From contig CAJNDS010002469.1 of the NCBI GenBank assembly GCA_905221605.1, positions 188,001 to 252,000 on the forward strand: a DNA stretch of 64,000 nt. The letters are read 5' to 3'. The number at the start of each line of letters is the position of its first letter. Within the stretch, counting starts at the first letter, position 1. The notes below the pieces were generated by a model. That model searched no databases and had not been told where the DNA came from. It saw nothing but the letters and a program-made list of their open reading frames with translations. A program made the position numbers and the translations under genes. The DNA is from Symbiodinium natans (taxonomy: Eukaryota; Sar; Dinophyceae; Suessiales; Symbiodiniaceae). Below, in pieces: positions 19,022 through 29,551 of the stretch.

Positions 19022-20832
19022 GTAACGGTGCCCGGGGTAGGAATGAGGGTTTTCTTGGGGTTTAAGGGTTCAGGGTCTAGGGCTTAGCGGTTTAGGGTTT
19101 AGGGTTTGCCAATGTTCCGCGCACACCACCACGCGGTGTGTTGTGAAGCGCGCCCAGGTTCACGCGCTCTCCCAACCCACCCACCCACCCACATCTTAAC
19201 CTTGGGTGTTATTGTGTGGGCCCCTTGTGGGGAGGCCCTGTAATTACATGGAGGATGTGCGGTGCGGGGAATTCTGTTTGGAGCCAGACTGACGCTGGCA
19301 CGAGGGTTCTAGCCGCCGGCCGTGCTCACCGCGCGCACTGGCCCCGAGCCCTCGCTAGGCTTTCGACTGAAGGCTCGGGCTCGTCGGCGGGCCTGTCGCC
19401 ACGTGGTATCGCTCGCCGCTGCTTATCGCACCGCTGCGGCTTTAGGGGTTCAGGGGTTTAGGGTTTAGAGTTTAGGGCAACATTCGAAATCTTCAGCCCT
19501 CAGCCCGGCATGTTTCCGAGTTTAGGTCTGCTTGTGTGTTCCATGCTTCGGGAGCTCTACATGCTTCGGGACGCCCTGGGGGCGTGTTGGGTCTGGGACA
19601 TAGGTTTTGCAGGTTCGGGCAGAAGGTTTAGGGATTCAGGGCTAAGACAGCCCGAGTTGCTGGCACAAGCTGCTAGGCCAATTCCGAGCTTCAGCCACAA
19701 AATCACTATGCTGTACCTAAACCCTAAACCCTGGTGTACAGAAGGTGCGTCTGCCTTCTTGCAAGCAGTATCTTCCCATTGGCCAGTTATCCTATTTCAT
19801 GGCCCCTGGATGGGTGCCCTAAACAACTACTCTTCGCTTGAGAAGCCCCAGAATAATCAAAGATAATAATCCCTTCTGGCCCTTACAAGCAAAAAGAGTT
19901 ATATATATATATATGTGCATGCATTTATGTTTATATGGCTCTTAAGCAAATCGTAGACACATATGCAGGTGTTTACCATTTGGGGGGCGGAATGAGGGCT
20001 TCGACGGTCAAAGGCACTTCTGTGAGTCCTAAGCCCTACAATGGTATGTTTGACCAGCCCTTCCCCTCCCACATCACCGGATCTGCCCATGTCACCTAGG
20101 CGGCCCGGCGTGTTAACGAAGCAAAGCCAACGAGGCCATGGACACGCGGCCGAGCTACCACATGGGGGTTTACAAAAAATTTGGTGTCCCGAATATAGTC
20201 CGACATAGTAGGATTCCCTTGTACCCCTATCTTCGCAAATCCCATCTAACTGATTTTTTAGGTTTTTTTGTTGTAGGGTTTCGGGTGCAAGTGGGCCTTT
20301 GGGGTAGCTCTCGTTTGTTAAGGGGCTATGCAGGGGCCACTATTGACAACGATTTAGGCTCCCGTCTTGCGCTGTGCAAGCCCCACAGCATATCTAGGGT
20401 TTGGCTGGTGTGGGCGCCGAAGCTATGGACAAACCTACGTAATACTTAGCCCCTAAAGAAGCTTATATGAGTCTATGTAATCCGAAGCCCCTAAACTCAA
20501 AACTTCAGATGTCAGCAGTGGGCCTTCCCCGTCTTTGGGTGTGGCAGACACTTCATGGTCATACACTGGGTCGGGGTCTGCGTCTACAAAGTTACAGTTT
20601 AGTAGTTGTGAAGTTTAGGGTTTGGATTTGATGGGCCTAAACCCTCAGCTTACATCTTAGACCTTGAGGCGCTTAGGGCTTGGGGATTTTGAGCCCTGCT
20701 AATCCCAAACCCTAAACCCTACACCCTAAACCCCAAAACCCCAAAACCCTAAACCCTAAGAAAGCCCTAAACTCTGAACCCCGAACCCTACACCCTAAAC
20801 CCTAAACCCTATAAACCCTAAATTCAATTCAG
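19022..20832. other. Longest exon-poor stretch of the left half
   Basis: TTTAGGG units at 19060-19110 and 19440-19475, (ACCC)n at 19176-19192, a TA tract at 19903-19915 and CCCTAAA units at 20705-20825. Open + frames at 19216-19461, 19510-19866 and 20138-20449 have mixed composition but include repeat-derived pieces and no features I recognise; I do not call them genes. Confidence 0.45.
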
Positions 20833-20880
20833 GCGCCACCGCCTGGTGGAGCTGCCTGAGCCTCCCCGGCCCACCAGCAG
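20833..20880 (+). CDS. Candidate exon, unknown gene
   Basis: AATTCAATTCAG is a clean acceptor. After one base the frame reads RHRLVELPEPPRPTS and ends CAG before GCGGAG, a GC-type donor; unspliced, the same frame stops at TAA 22 nt further on, so it could instead be a last exon. Confidence 0.4.
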
Positions 20881-21177
20881 GCGGAGATACCCGAGCTCCT
20901 AAGAGGGCTTGCTAGGGTTTGGGGTTTAGGGTTTAGGGTTTAGGGTTCAGGGTTCAGGGTTCAGGGTTTAGGGTTTAGGGTTTAGGGTTTAGGGTTTAGG
21001 GTTTAGGGCTAGGGATTAGGTTTTAGGCCTTCTCGGGTTTCGGGCTCCTAGGGTTTACGGAAGGGGGGTTTGGTTAAGGGCTTCTAGGTTTAGGTGTAAG
21101 GTGTCGGGTTTCGGGGTCAGGGCTTCTAGGCTTCTGCGGTTTAAGGGTTCGGGTTTGAGGGCTCAAGGTATAGGACG
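20881..21177. repeat. TTTAGGG / TTCAGGG block up to element 1
   Basis: Eleven or so TTTAGGG units including three consecutive TTCAGGG variants (20940-20970), then decaying units to 21150. The retrotransposon inserted just beyond, at TTGAT. Confidence 0.65.
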
Positions 21178-21182
21178 TTGAT

Positions 21183-21439
21183 CTTTAACTTACGGCCAAG
21201 CTGGGTGCAACAGAGAAGGAGAAAAGGGCACACAGCGAAAATGGGGCAAGGCGGCGCACGAGGTCCGCACACGTAAGAGAGCTATTTGTCAGCGAGCGTT
21301 CCTTGCTCGGGATCTGCGTAGCCGGTTGGCCTAGCTAAAGCTTAAGCTTGTCCCACCCTGCCCAAGCCACAACAGCGACGGCGAGAGCTCCTTGCTTCAG
21401 GGCTTGTGCAGGGGAGGTTTTCGGGACAGAAAATCCACA
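21183..21439 (-). repeat. 3' LTR of element 1 (257 bp)
   Basis: Base-for-base identical to 29290-29546. On the element's strand it starts TGTGGATTTTCTG and ends GTAAGTTAAAG, so it has the TG start but not the usual CA end. Identity of the two LTRs implies recent insertion or gene conversion. Confidence 0.95.
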
Positions 21440-21943
21440 CCGGTGGAAGGTACAAATAATTGCGCCATCTCCGGGCTTTGAAAGCAGGACTGGCCCGTGG
21501 TCGCTGTACAGCGAGAAAAACGGAGAAAGAAAAAGCAGGGCAAAAGAGCAGGCCTACTGGGTCCTACGGGACCTAAGGTCCTACAAGGGCCTCGGGTCCT
21601 ACGTGTGTCCTAGGGTCCTACAGGAGGTCCTAGGGTCCTACAGGGGCCTACTGGGAACCCAGCTTCCGGCTTGGTCCAGGAGTTGCGAGAAGCAGACATA
21701 TGTTGCAAGCATGCGTGAGGCAGCACAAACACGGCTGCAATGCCAAACATCGCCAGCGAGGGTGACATGCGCGAAAAGTCTTAATGACAGCGATGTTCCA
21801 TTGGCACGATTTGTGCACTTGCTGGTGCGCCGACACGACGCTGCAGGAAGGCAACATGAGCACTCGGCTCGAGGTGCAACTGGGTCGCGGCGCAAGTCCC
21901 TAAACCCTAAGCTACTCCACCCCCAACCCCCAAACCCTAAACC
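21440..21943 (-). other. 3' untranslated region of element 1 with GGTCCTA repeat and CCCTAAA patch
   Basis: At 21560-21655 the unit GGTCCTA (or GGGTCCTAC) recurs about seven times. At 21897-21955 a degenerate CCCTAAA run interrupts the element; its TTTAAGG supplies the TAA that ends the last open frame (21944-21946). A minus-strand open frame (21638-21895, Cys-rich) has no recognised homology. No polypurine tract is visible next to the LTR. Confidence 0.6.
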
Positions 21944-22730
21944 TTAAACCAAGGCATGTCGAGAAGTGCGAAACGGCCTAGCCTCCGACACCTGGGAGTT
22001 GCTGCTTGGCAGGGAATCCCGGCGATATGCAACAGGCTGCGCGGTCACACTTGACGACGAGGCTGAAAGGAAAAGGTTTTCACCGAAAGAGGGGTTTTGT
22101 CGGGAGCTGTCCGGATTGCCACACTGACACTGAAGGTAGCCTCTGTTTGGGCAGGCGCCTGTCACGAGACCGGACGCGGTCTGACAGAAAGTCACAAGAG
22201 CAACGTCCACAAAGTTCATAGGCCGAGGGCTGATGGGCTCGGCCCGGGCAGTGGTGAGGCAGCAGGCAAACATGGCAGAGGCGAGTGCTTGGGGCCGTGA
22301 AATGGCAAACTCAGTGGCAGAGGCTTGTCTCTTGGCAGGATCCTTCTTACGGGCAGCCTGGTACGTTTGGTCGTCAGTTGGGCGGTTCTTGTGGCTGCGC
22401 AAACGGTCGGCGAACAATTGCGTTGCGCTCTCCTTTGTAAGCCCGTCGGCAAGTTGCCGTTCGGAAGACACCCACCTGGGGACAGCAGAGGCCTCAACCA
22501 GGCGCTGCTTAGTCACAAGCACTTCCACGGCAGTACGTTTCTCAGCCCCAAGACGGGCTTGCAACTCATCTTGGTGAAGCAGGTCGTAGAGGGCCTTTGC
22601 GTCCACAACAAGCGCAGAGCTGTGGGGCAAACGCGCGGCATCAGGAGAGTTCAAGTCCAGCTTAGGATCAAAGAACGCTTTGAGAAACAAGGAGGTGAAG
22701 TATCGGCTGCGGCCTGGCCTTCCGCAGAGA
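21944..22730 (-). CDS. Element 1: RNase H C-terminal part
   Basis: Continues the RNase H begun in the next-upstream frame. From about 22715 it reads FFDPKLDLNSPDAARLPH, SSALVVDAKALYDLLHQ, AVEVLVTKQRLVEAS, VPRWVSSERQLADGLTK, matching the C-terminal half of copia RNase H (VVDAKALYD, WVxSxxQxADxLTK). The roughly 120 residues after that are low-complexity and end at a stop formed by telomere-like repeat. The join to the upstream piece needs one frame change near 22720. Confidence 0.8.
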
Positions 22731-24159
22731 GGGTACTGCGGGCAACACGGGGTAGCTTGAAGGAACGCCAGTCGAGCACGTGGTAGGTGAAAGCATTGCC
22801 CTTTTCCAATGCGTCCTTGTGGCACAAAGTAATGAGGTAGCCACCCTGGCTGCTCAGGTCATCTCTGCACGCGAAAGAAGCGTCAGAGTAAGCCACCACA
22901 ACCAACTCATCCACCGGGCCAAGGTAAGGGTAACTGAAGCCAACATCCGCGTTATGCTTAGCAAACCTCAGGGCTTTGTTAGCAGCTTGCAGGGTCGAAA
23001 CTGTTGCCTTGGTGGTAAGGCCGGCAAGCATTGAAGTGTGAGGTTGGATATGCGGCGAGGACTGGGTGGCAACCCACTGAAGTCCACCGAGCAAGGCACG
23101 GAGCTGGGTACGCTCCCTTTCGGTAACAGGCGATGTGGGGTCGCAAAGCCTCGAGTTCGGTATGGTGATGGGATGCAGTTTGGAAAGGTACTTGGCTTGA
23201 TGGTAACGCAAGACGCCTTCGGGGCTCTGCTCGATCTCAGCACCGAGGTACTCAACGGAAGGCTTGCGCTCATGCCACTCACGGAAGACAAAGGTCTGTT
23301 GCAGACGGTCCCGGGCGGAACAGTAGCGAGGGTCGACAGAGTTGCCAATGGCCAAAAGGTCATCCACGTAGAGCCCAAGTGCACACACCAGTTGCGGACG
23401 ACCAAGAGAGTCCAAAGTCTCCCAGTCGTAAAGCAAGAAAAGGCACTGATCCAAAGGATGGCGAACAAAGCCAAGGCGCTCCAACCGTTCGGTTGCTTCA
23501 CAATACCAAGCACGAGGGGCATCCACTAGCCCATACATGGGCTTCCGCAATTTCATGACAACAGAAGGCTCGGTAATCCCAAGCATCTTGCGAGCGTCAG
23601 CCGGCAGACGAATCCACAAGGTACGAGCGGTGGAGTGTTCCTTGCCCTGCAGGAAGGCTGTGCTGATGTCGCCCGTGGCGGCACCCCAACCCAAGTTGGC
23701 GGCAAGTGACAGCAGCGTGTGCCGAGACAAACGAGTCAAGGTCGGGGCAGTACGGTCAACAAGACCCCCAAGGGCATCGGGGTCCTTGAAATTTTGGGTA
23801 ATCAAGCGGGCTTTAGCTCGAGGAGAACCGTCGGGGTTCTTGGACCACTTCAGGATGAAATGGGCTTTGAGGATGCGCCCGGACGGTGCGGAAGACTCAT
23901 GATCGAAATCCCAAACCGAGTTTTGGAAGAAGCTGGCAAGCTCCTTGCTCTTGGCCTCCTGGAACAGAAGGCGGTCACTGAGACTCAAGGTCTTCTCATC
24001 CAAGTCGGCCTTGCGTTTAGCACCAACGTAGGAACTGTGTCCATCGGAAGCCTGGTAAAAGGCGTCATGCGCCTCCTGCCTATACCTGGGCTGAACCTTG
24101 AAGACTGTCTTTCCAGTCCACCAGTGGCCACCATCCCGTTTCGGGGCTGAACTCGCCAC
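22715..24159 (-). CDS. Element 1: reverse transcriptase and RNase H N-terminal part
   Basis: RNA-dependent DNA synthesis for the element. Visible motifs: RAKARLITQ, the first catalytic aspartate in GDISTAFLQG (codon at 23670-23668), KPMYGLVDAPRAWY, the polymerase YVDD in LGLYVDDLLAIG (23370-23359) and VEYLGAEI. RNase H starts at AYSDASFACRDDLSSQGGY with its first aspartate and continues to LPRVARSTLSAEGQA. Catalytic residues are intact. The open frame starts with GTG only by chance; it is the interior of a polyprotein, entered from the integrase frame near 24155. Confidence 0.9.
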
Positions 24160-25880
24160 CTGTTATCGTGGCGGTGCCGGCCGCGATAGGTGTGCCTCAC
24201 CTTGCTAAGCATGTGCACAGGGACTGGGCAATCGTCAGGGGAAAGAGGATTAAAGGCACGATCCCGGGCCACGAAGTGACGGCGCAAAAGGTGACGGCCA
24301 TCAAATTCCCACTGGTCCTGCACGGAGTCAAGGTGCATTTGGCCATCGCCGGCAATAGTCCAGCCAGGTGGCAGGCAAGGAGTGGACTGGGGTAGCACGT
24401 CACAGAAGTGGGCTTGCTCTGTGAGGGCCGGCTCGGCACTGGGAGGAGGCGACCGTGAGCGGTCTGCGGCAGGCTGGCGGTGGAAAGGCAAGGTTTCTGT
24501 ACGGTCGATGCGGGCACGGCGTTCTGCAAATGTCTCCTGCGCGGGCACACGAAAGGGGCCAAAAGGCACAGGCTCGGGGGCCGGTGGAAGGTCAGGCGAA
24601 GGCTGAGCAGGCGCAGGCTCAAAGGCAGGCTCGGGCACGGAAACCTGAGGGTGCATGTCGGAGTCTGGCAAAGGCACGGCGGCGTCGTCAGACAATTGAT
24701 CGGACGCGTCGTCCGGCAAGGGCGCTTCACGAAAGTCCACAGTAGGAGTCGGAGGGTTAGGTAAAGGAGCGGGTGCAGGGAAGTCCACGGAAGGTGGTGC
24801 CACATGCGACGGGTCAGGAGCCACTGCAACATGAGGACGGGAACGCTTGGGGTCCGGCTCAACAACCTCATCATCACTAGGCATGGCGTGGGCCTCATCC
24901 CTGGGGACCCTCCGGTTGGTCCTCGGCAGGTCTATGAAGGAGGTAGTGCCGCGGCCACGAAGGGTTTCCAGGGCTTGTGTGGGCGAGGCAACAGGCTCTG
25001 AGTCGGAGAAGTCACGACGCAAGTGCTCCGCGGCAGCTCGGATAAGCTGGGCACCGTGCACTAACCACACAACGGACTGGCGTCCGCGGCTGTCTTGCTC
25101 AACCATGGTAACAACGGCAGGGCCACGCCAACGGATGCGGGGGCCAACACCAGTACCCTCACGGTAGTAGTAAACACGCTGGCCAACGGCGAACACCGAC
25201 GAAGTCACACGGCTTTGGCGAAGCAAGGCTCGACGCAAACGCTCATCATTGTCAGCGGACATGATGGCTTTGGCTGCAGAAGACTGAAGGTCAAGCTTGC
25301 GACGAAAGTCGGGAGAACCATCCAAGTGACTAGGGTTAACGTTGCTGCCTAGGAGCATGCCAGGAAGGTCGGGCTGGTATCCCAACACCCACTGTGTGGG
25401 CGAATAGCCTTGCACACTTATGGTATTATTTACTTGAGGTACAAGAAAGTCCAAGGCGCGACGCAAGTCGTCAATTGTGGTGCCTCCAGTGTCTGCCATA
25501 AATACGTCAATGGCACGCCTGAGAACCTGATGCCTTCTTTCGACCTGGGCTAAACGTTGGTGTGCCTCACCGGGACTAATGAGCAACTCAACCCCATGGG
25601 TAGTGACCCAGTCACGCACAGCGGCAGAAGCCCAAGAAGGATGAGCGTCAACTTGCAACACATGCGGGGGCCCAAACAACTTAACCCAACCACGTTCCAA
25701 GGCACGAAGGAACTGCTCAGAGGTTTCACTGACGAGGGGACGTGCAACCACATACTTGGTGGCTGCGTCAAGCATGGAAAGCACAGGGACCGTGCGGCCC
25801 TTAGGCAAGGTCACCCAAAAGGTGTCAGCCATGAGGCGCTGGTTGAGCTTTGTGGCAGAGCGAAGCGAACTTTTGGGAGC
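24156..25880 (-). CDS. Element 1: integrase catalytic core and C-terminal region
   Basis: Inserts element cDNA into the genome. The catalytic triad is complete: D in LMADTFWVTL (25826), D in VLQVDAHPSW (25649), E in AQVERRHQVL (25541), with exactly 35 residues between the second D and E. GYSPTQWVLGY follows as in copia integrases, then VGQRVYYYREGTGVG and WRGPAVVTMVE, a small beta-barrel. A long Pro/Asp-rich linker (about 24200-25000) leads to RT. Entered by a frame change near 25870. Confidence 0.9.
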
Positions 25881-27538
25881 TGGTTGGGAGGAGCCAGCTG
25901 AGCACAGGTAGGACAAACATAGTCATGGGCGGCTTGCAGAAGGGCATTGGAAGAACCTCGGGCGCGAAGTTGTTCAACCATCTGGTCCCGGCTGGGGTGC
26001 CCCAAGTTCTTGTGCAACCGGGCTACAATGCGCTGCGCCTCGGCAGGGCGCTCTGTAAGCAACTGCTCCAACACACCAGTGTTGCGGTGAGGATTCACCA
26101 CATCTGGCTCGGAAGGTGCGGCAGGGGCAACAGCAGGCTCATCAGCGGCACGCTCGGGAGTGTGCGACACAGGAGCTGGAGGAGGAGCAGAAGAGTCCAC
26201 GGCAGGGATGTCGGAGGAGGCCGAGGCAGACCCTCCGGCAAAGGCTTTCTCAAAGACAGGGCGCGCCAGTGCAACATCAACAGCAGTCTGCAAAGCATCG
26301 GCAAGCTTGCGACACATTGTTGGCTGGTAGGCAGCAGCCGCGGCCGAGCGCGAGCCAATGCGAGGGGATTGGCCAACCAAAGGCAAGTGAAATGAATGGC
26401 CGGGGCACCTGATGCTCAGCATTTCACACAACTCGGGATGAGTAACCTGGAGCCTGGTTGCTTTCTTAATTGGGGTGAGTCGGCCGTGCTGGTTGGGAAG
26501 TCGAGCATCAACAGCACACAGGTCAAGGGTGGCAGCCCAACCAGAAATTCCACGGAAGGCTGGCGTCCTCCAAGCAAGACTTGTCTTAGGATACTCAATC
26601 ACTGCGACATGACCTGTGGACAGCTGGAAGTCGAACACACGACGAGACAGCTTGAGGTGGCTTGCATGGTGGAGCTGGCGGTCTAGCTCCAAGATTTCTT
26701 GCTGGTAGCTGTCACTGGAAGTCAAGTTCTGGAGCGGGGACCACAACAAGGGACACGGAGGCGCCAACCACACAACATGCGGGCGCTCATGGTGCAACAA
26801 GTTCAAGAAGCGGCGGCGCTCGGAAGGCTTTGTAAAGTCCCACTCAGGAAGGTCAAACGTGCGAACATCAAAACCACGCCGGGTCATCTCAGCAGACAAG
26901 TTACCAGTGCCAGAATAAACTTCCCAAAACACAGGCGGTGTGGCAGGTGAGGACCACAGGGCTTCCTCCAAGGCCTTATTGGTGGCATTGACTGCCTGGC
27001 GAGCGGACACCTCCAAAGACTTAAGAAGCTTAGGCGTTACGGGCGAAAGGACAGGAGCATGAACGCTAGGGTCGACACTTGTTTCGGCAGAAGGAGAGTC
27101 CAAGGCAGGGGCACTGTCGGCATCGGGCGCCGAGGCGGTGGAGAAGGCAAGGTCCACGTCAGGGCCCTCACGGCCCGTATCAGCAAGGTAGTCGGCAAGA
27201 GTGAGGAGCGGCAAGCGCGGGTCACACGGGGATGCCAGGGTAGCCAACTCCTCGGTCACAAGGTCAAAGGCCAACGGCTGAAGAACTGAGTCGGAGTCAA
27301 GGCCTTCGTCAAGCTGCAACATGAACTCACCACCAGGGCCAAGCAAAGCGGCGGTCGGTTCACCGCCCAACACACTGCAAAGGTCAAGTTCAAAGTCGGT
27401 TCTGACTTGCAACGCCTTAAGGATAGGCCGGCCAACGAGCAGAGGCGTGTCGCCCTCAACGATGAAGACTTGAAGTCGTCCGGGCACTCCACGCACAAAC
27501 ACAGGCAAGTGCACGGACCAGGTAGCAAGGGTGTGTTG
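25880..27538 (-). CDS. Element 1: protease C-terminus, methyltransferase-like domain, integrase zinc finger
   Basis: Begins with TPLLVGRPILKAL, the second half of a retropepsin. From about 26938 to 26315 lies a domain foreign to ordinary copia: WEVYSGTGNLSAEMTRRGF (like motif I of C5 cytosine methyltransferases), VVWLAPPCPLLWSPLQN (like the catalytic PC motif IV; Cys codon 26755-26753) and VAVIEYPKTSLAW (like motif VI). Cytosine methyltransferases have been reported in dinoflagellate retrotransposons; activity here is inference. The C-terminus has the integrase zinc site HKNLGH...CPTC (26014-25904). Confidence 0.8.
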
Positions 27539-28269
27539 TCACCACCAAACCTGAAGCAACGGTTTGCACGGGAGAAGGCAAGGTTGGCTGGCGACACGCC
27601 TTTTGAAAGCAGGTGGCTTATGGCTTGCATAACGGGACGGTGGCCACCCAACATGGCGGAGGCTCCGCCGTCTTGCTGTGCAACAAGGTTGCCGTCCTCA
27701 GTGACAACCAAGGCAGCATCAACAGCATGGGCCGAGTCCAAGGCACAGGGCAAGTCGGCGGCAACGCGCACAGTGTCCCGAGGACGCTTTGAAGGACTTG
27801 AAGCAACGGAGGGGCTGGAGCTAGGTGGCATGGGGCACTGCGATGCCCAATGGCCAGGCTGACCGCAACGAAGGCAAGTGGTGGCCTTTGCACGGGCGGC
27901 GGCTTTGCCAGAGTTTCCCTTAACAGGGGGACTACGACCCTTAGAAGAACCCTTACTCTTAGACTTACCCTTACCCTTAGGGCGGCGACTGGGGCCGACA
28001 GGGATCTGAAGAGAATGGGGAGAGGAGTCGGCAGAAGGAGCAAGAGCGACCACGGGAAAGAAGCCTCGGGAGGCCTTGACATCCGCGAGACGGCGGCGAG
28101 CGTCTATGTACGAAGCATAGGCCTCTTCATAGGCCTCGTCGTCATCCTGGGCGATGTCCTCATAGTAAGTGTACTCGGTCTTCTCAGGCTCAAGAGCGTC
28201 CAGGTAGCCGTCGTCCTGCCACTGAGCGTCCTCCTCATAGACCTCAGGGTCCTCGGCCACGAAGGCGGG
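27530..28269 (-). CDS. Element 1: nucleocapsid knuckle and protease N-terminus
   Basis: An acidic stretch and a basic Gly/Lys/Ser tract (KGKGKSKSKG) precede a CCHC zinc knuckle CLRCGQPGHWASQC (27876-27835). The aspartic protease active site follows as VAQQDGGASAML (27672-27658): the expected D-T/S-G is D-G-G here, which could weaken it. The other half of the protease is in the next frame (27538 on). The fragment begins after TGA 28272-28270 in its frame. Confidence 0.85.
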
Positions 28270-28283
28270 TCATCGTTGCCGTT

Positions 28284-28991
28284 TCAGTGGGACCAGGTCT
28301 GCCCATCATCCGCCAGATGGGCCGATCCATAAGATCGGCGCCATGTGCCGGATGAGGCAGACTTTGAACCACCACGGTGCCAGGTTCGGGTAGGCGGCTG
28401 TCGAGCTGCAGCTTTGTGGTCCTGGCCCAAAAGGAAAAACATCGACTCCTCGATCTTGTCAGGGGTCAGCTTGGCACCGACCTGGCTCAGGATCAGCTGT
28501 TTCTGCTCGGGCGACAAGCCCGATTTCTTAAGCAAGATATAGCCCTGCACTTCGCTGGGCAAGGCAATGCCGTGTTTCTCAAGCTCACGAACGGCATCCC
28601 TAGCCTCTCCAGTGTACTGCAAGAGCGTCTGGTCTGGGCGGCGCTGCAGAGCATAGAAGTACTTGTCTATAGCACGGGGCATTTCAACCCGATTGTCGTA
28701 GCGGAAGGCTTTGTCCAGTTCTGCCAACACCAAATCAAAACCATTTTCTTTGTCGGGGGCCGTCTCCGAAAGATGCTCAACCCTGGCCCACGCTGTACCG
28801 GTGAGCGAGGTCAGCAGGTTTATTGTAGCCTCAGACGTGCGCTTCAACAGCTTCATGAAGTACAACATCAAACGCTGTCTGTACTCACGGTAGCTCGAGG
28901 GCTTGTTGTCAAAGACAGGTATGTAGTTGTCACGAACAAACTCAGCAGAAGTACTTGAAGGGCCAGCAGAGGGCGCGGAGGGAGAAGCCAT
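28284..28991 (-). CDS. Element 1: gag capsid
   Basis: Starts at ATG 28991 and encodes 235 residues with a copia-type capsid: YIPVFDNKPSSYREYRQR, LMLYFMKLLKRTSEATI, LDKAFRYDNRVEMPRAI, LLQYTGEARDAVRELEKHG, QGYILLKKSGLSPEQKQLI. It ends DDGQTWSH then TGA, where a TGG tryptophan codon probably stood; the sense after it (NGND DP) fits the next fragment once one C is restored in CCCG. Leader length from the 5' LTR is about 300 nt. Confidence 0.85.
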   Translation of the reverse strand: MASPSAPSAGPSSTSAEFVRDNYIPVFDNKPSSYREYRQRLMLYFMKLLKRTSEATINLLTSLTGTAWARVEHLSETAPDKENGFDLVLAELDKAFRYDNRVEMPRAIDKYFYALQRRPDQTLLQYTGEARDAVRELEKHGIALPSEVQGYILLKKSGLSPEQKQLILSQVGAKLTPDKIEESMFFLLGQDHKAAARQPPTRTWHRGGSKSASSGTWRRSYGSAHLADDGQTWSH

Positions 28992-29289
28992 GGCGTCGGA
29001 AGGCTAACAGAAGGACAAGGACAACGGCCGGAGAACACTGCAGACGCGTGCCCACGGTGGCACAGCGCCGGTTGGCTGGCAAGGGAAAAAGCAGCCTCAA
29101 GTCCACAGTGGTGAGGCAGAGATAAGGCAGCAGCCGTGTGCACACACACACACAAACTTGCACAATGGCAGGCAGAGGACAGAGCCGAAAGGGGCGAAGG
29201 TCAGGAGCGAGCGCAGCGGCAGCAGGGGCCAACACCAAGGGGCCTGGGTCCGGAAAAGGCGGAAGCGGGGCGACCGGCTCCGCTGCCAA
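28992..29289 (-). other. Element 1: leader and candidate primer-binding site
   Basis: Between the 5' LTR and gag ATG. Next to the LTR the element strand reads TTGGCAGCGGAGCCGG; TGGCAGCGGAGC (29287 downward) resembles the initiator-tRNA primer site (TGGTAGCAGAGC-like) with a few mismatches. A CA tract lies at 29139-29153. Confidence 0.5.
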
Positions 29290-29546
29290 CTTTAACTTAC
29301 GGCCAAGCTGGGTGCAACAGAGAAGGAGAAAAGGGCACACAGCGAAAATGGGGCAAGGCGGCGCACGAGGTCCGCACACGTAAGAGAGCTATTTGTCAGC
29401 GAGCGTTCCTTGCTCGGGATCTGCGTAGCCGGTTGGCCTAGCTAAAGCTTAAGCTTGTCCCACCCTGCCCAAGCCACAACAGCGACGGCGAGAGCTCCTT
29501 GCTTCAGGGCTTGTGCAGGGGAGGTTTTCGGGACAGAAAATCCACA
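29290..29546 (-). repeat. 5' LTR of element 1 (257 bp)
   Basis: Identical in length and sequence to 21183-29439's partner at 21183-21439. It should contain the element promoter, but I see no standard TATA box. Followed on the outside by TTGAT (29547-29551). Confidence 0.95.
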
Positions 29547-29551
29547 TTGAT

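Larger units (their letters stand above)
21183..29546 (-). mobile_element. Ty1/copia LTR retrotransposon (element 1), complete but frame-broken
   Basis: Two identical 257-bp LTRs bound an 8364-bp element, flanked by the direct repeat TTGAT (21178-21182 and 29547-29551), the 5-bp duplication usual for copia. Reading on the minus strand the order is gag, CCHC knuckle, protease, methyltransferase-like domain, integrase (H2C2 and DDE), RT, RNase H: integrase before RT is the copia order. One stop and five frame changes break it. It lies antisense to the candidate exons around it. The 3' part carries a GGTCCTA repeat and a CCCTAAA patch; no clear polypurine tract precedes the 3' LTR. Confidence 0.95.

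Noticed and set aside
19510-19866. 118-codon + strand frame
   Set aside because: Mixed composition but it reads straight through CCTAAACCCTAAACC (LNPKP), a mark of repeat-derived frames, and lacks splice edges.
21162-21177. GGGCTCAAGGTATAGG as a spliced-leader donor
   Set aside because: Only eight bases match the leader 3' end; the upstream bases are telomere-like, so chance is likely.
22006-28958. Plus-strand frames opposite element 1
   Set aside because: Shadows of the minus-strand polyprotein with Arg/Gln/Ala-rich composition.
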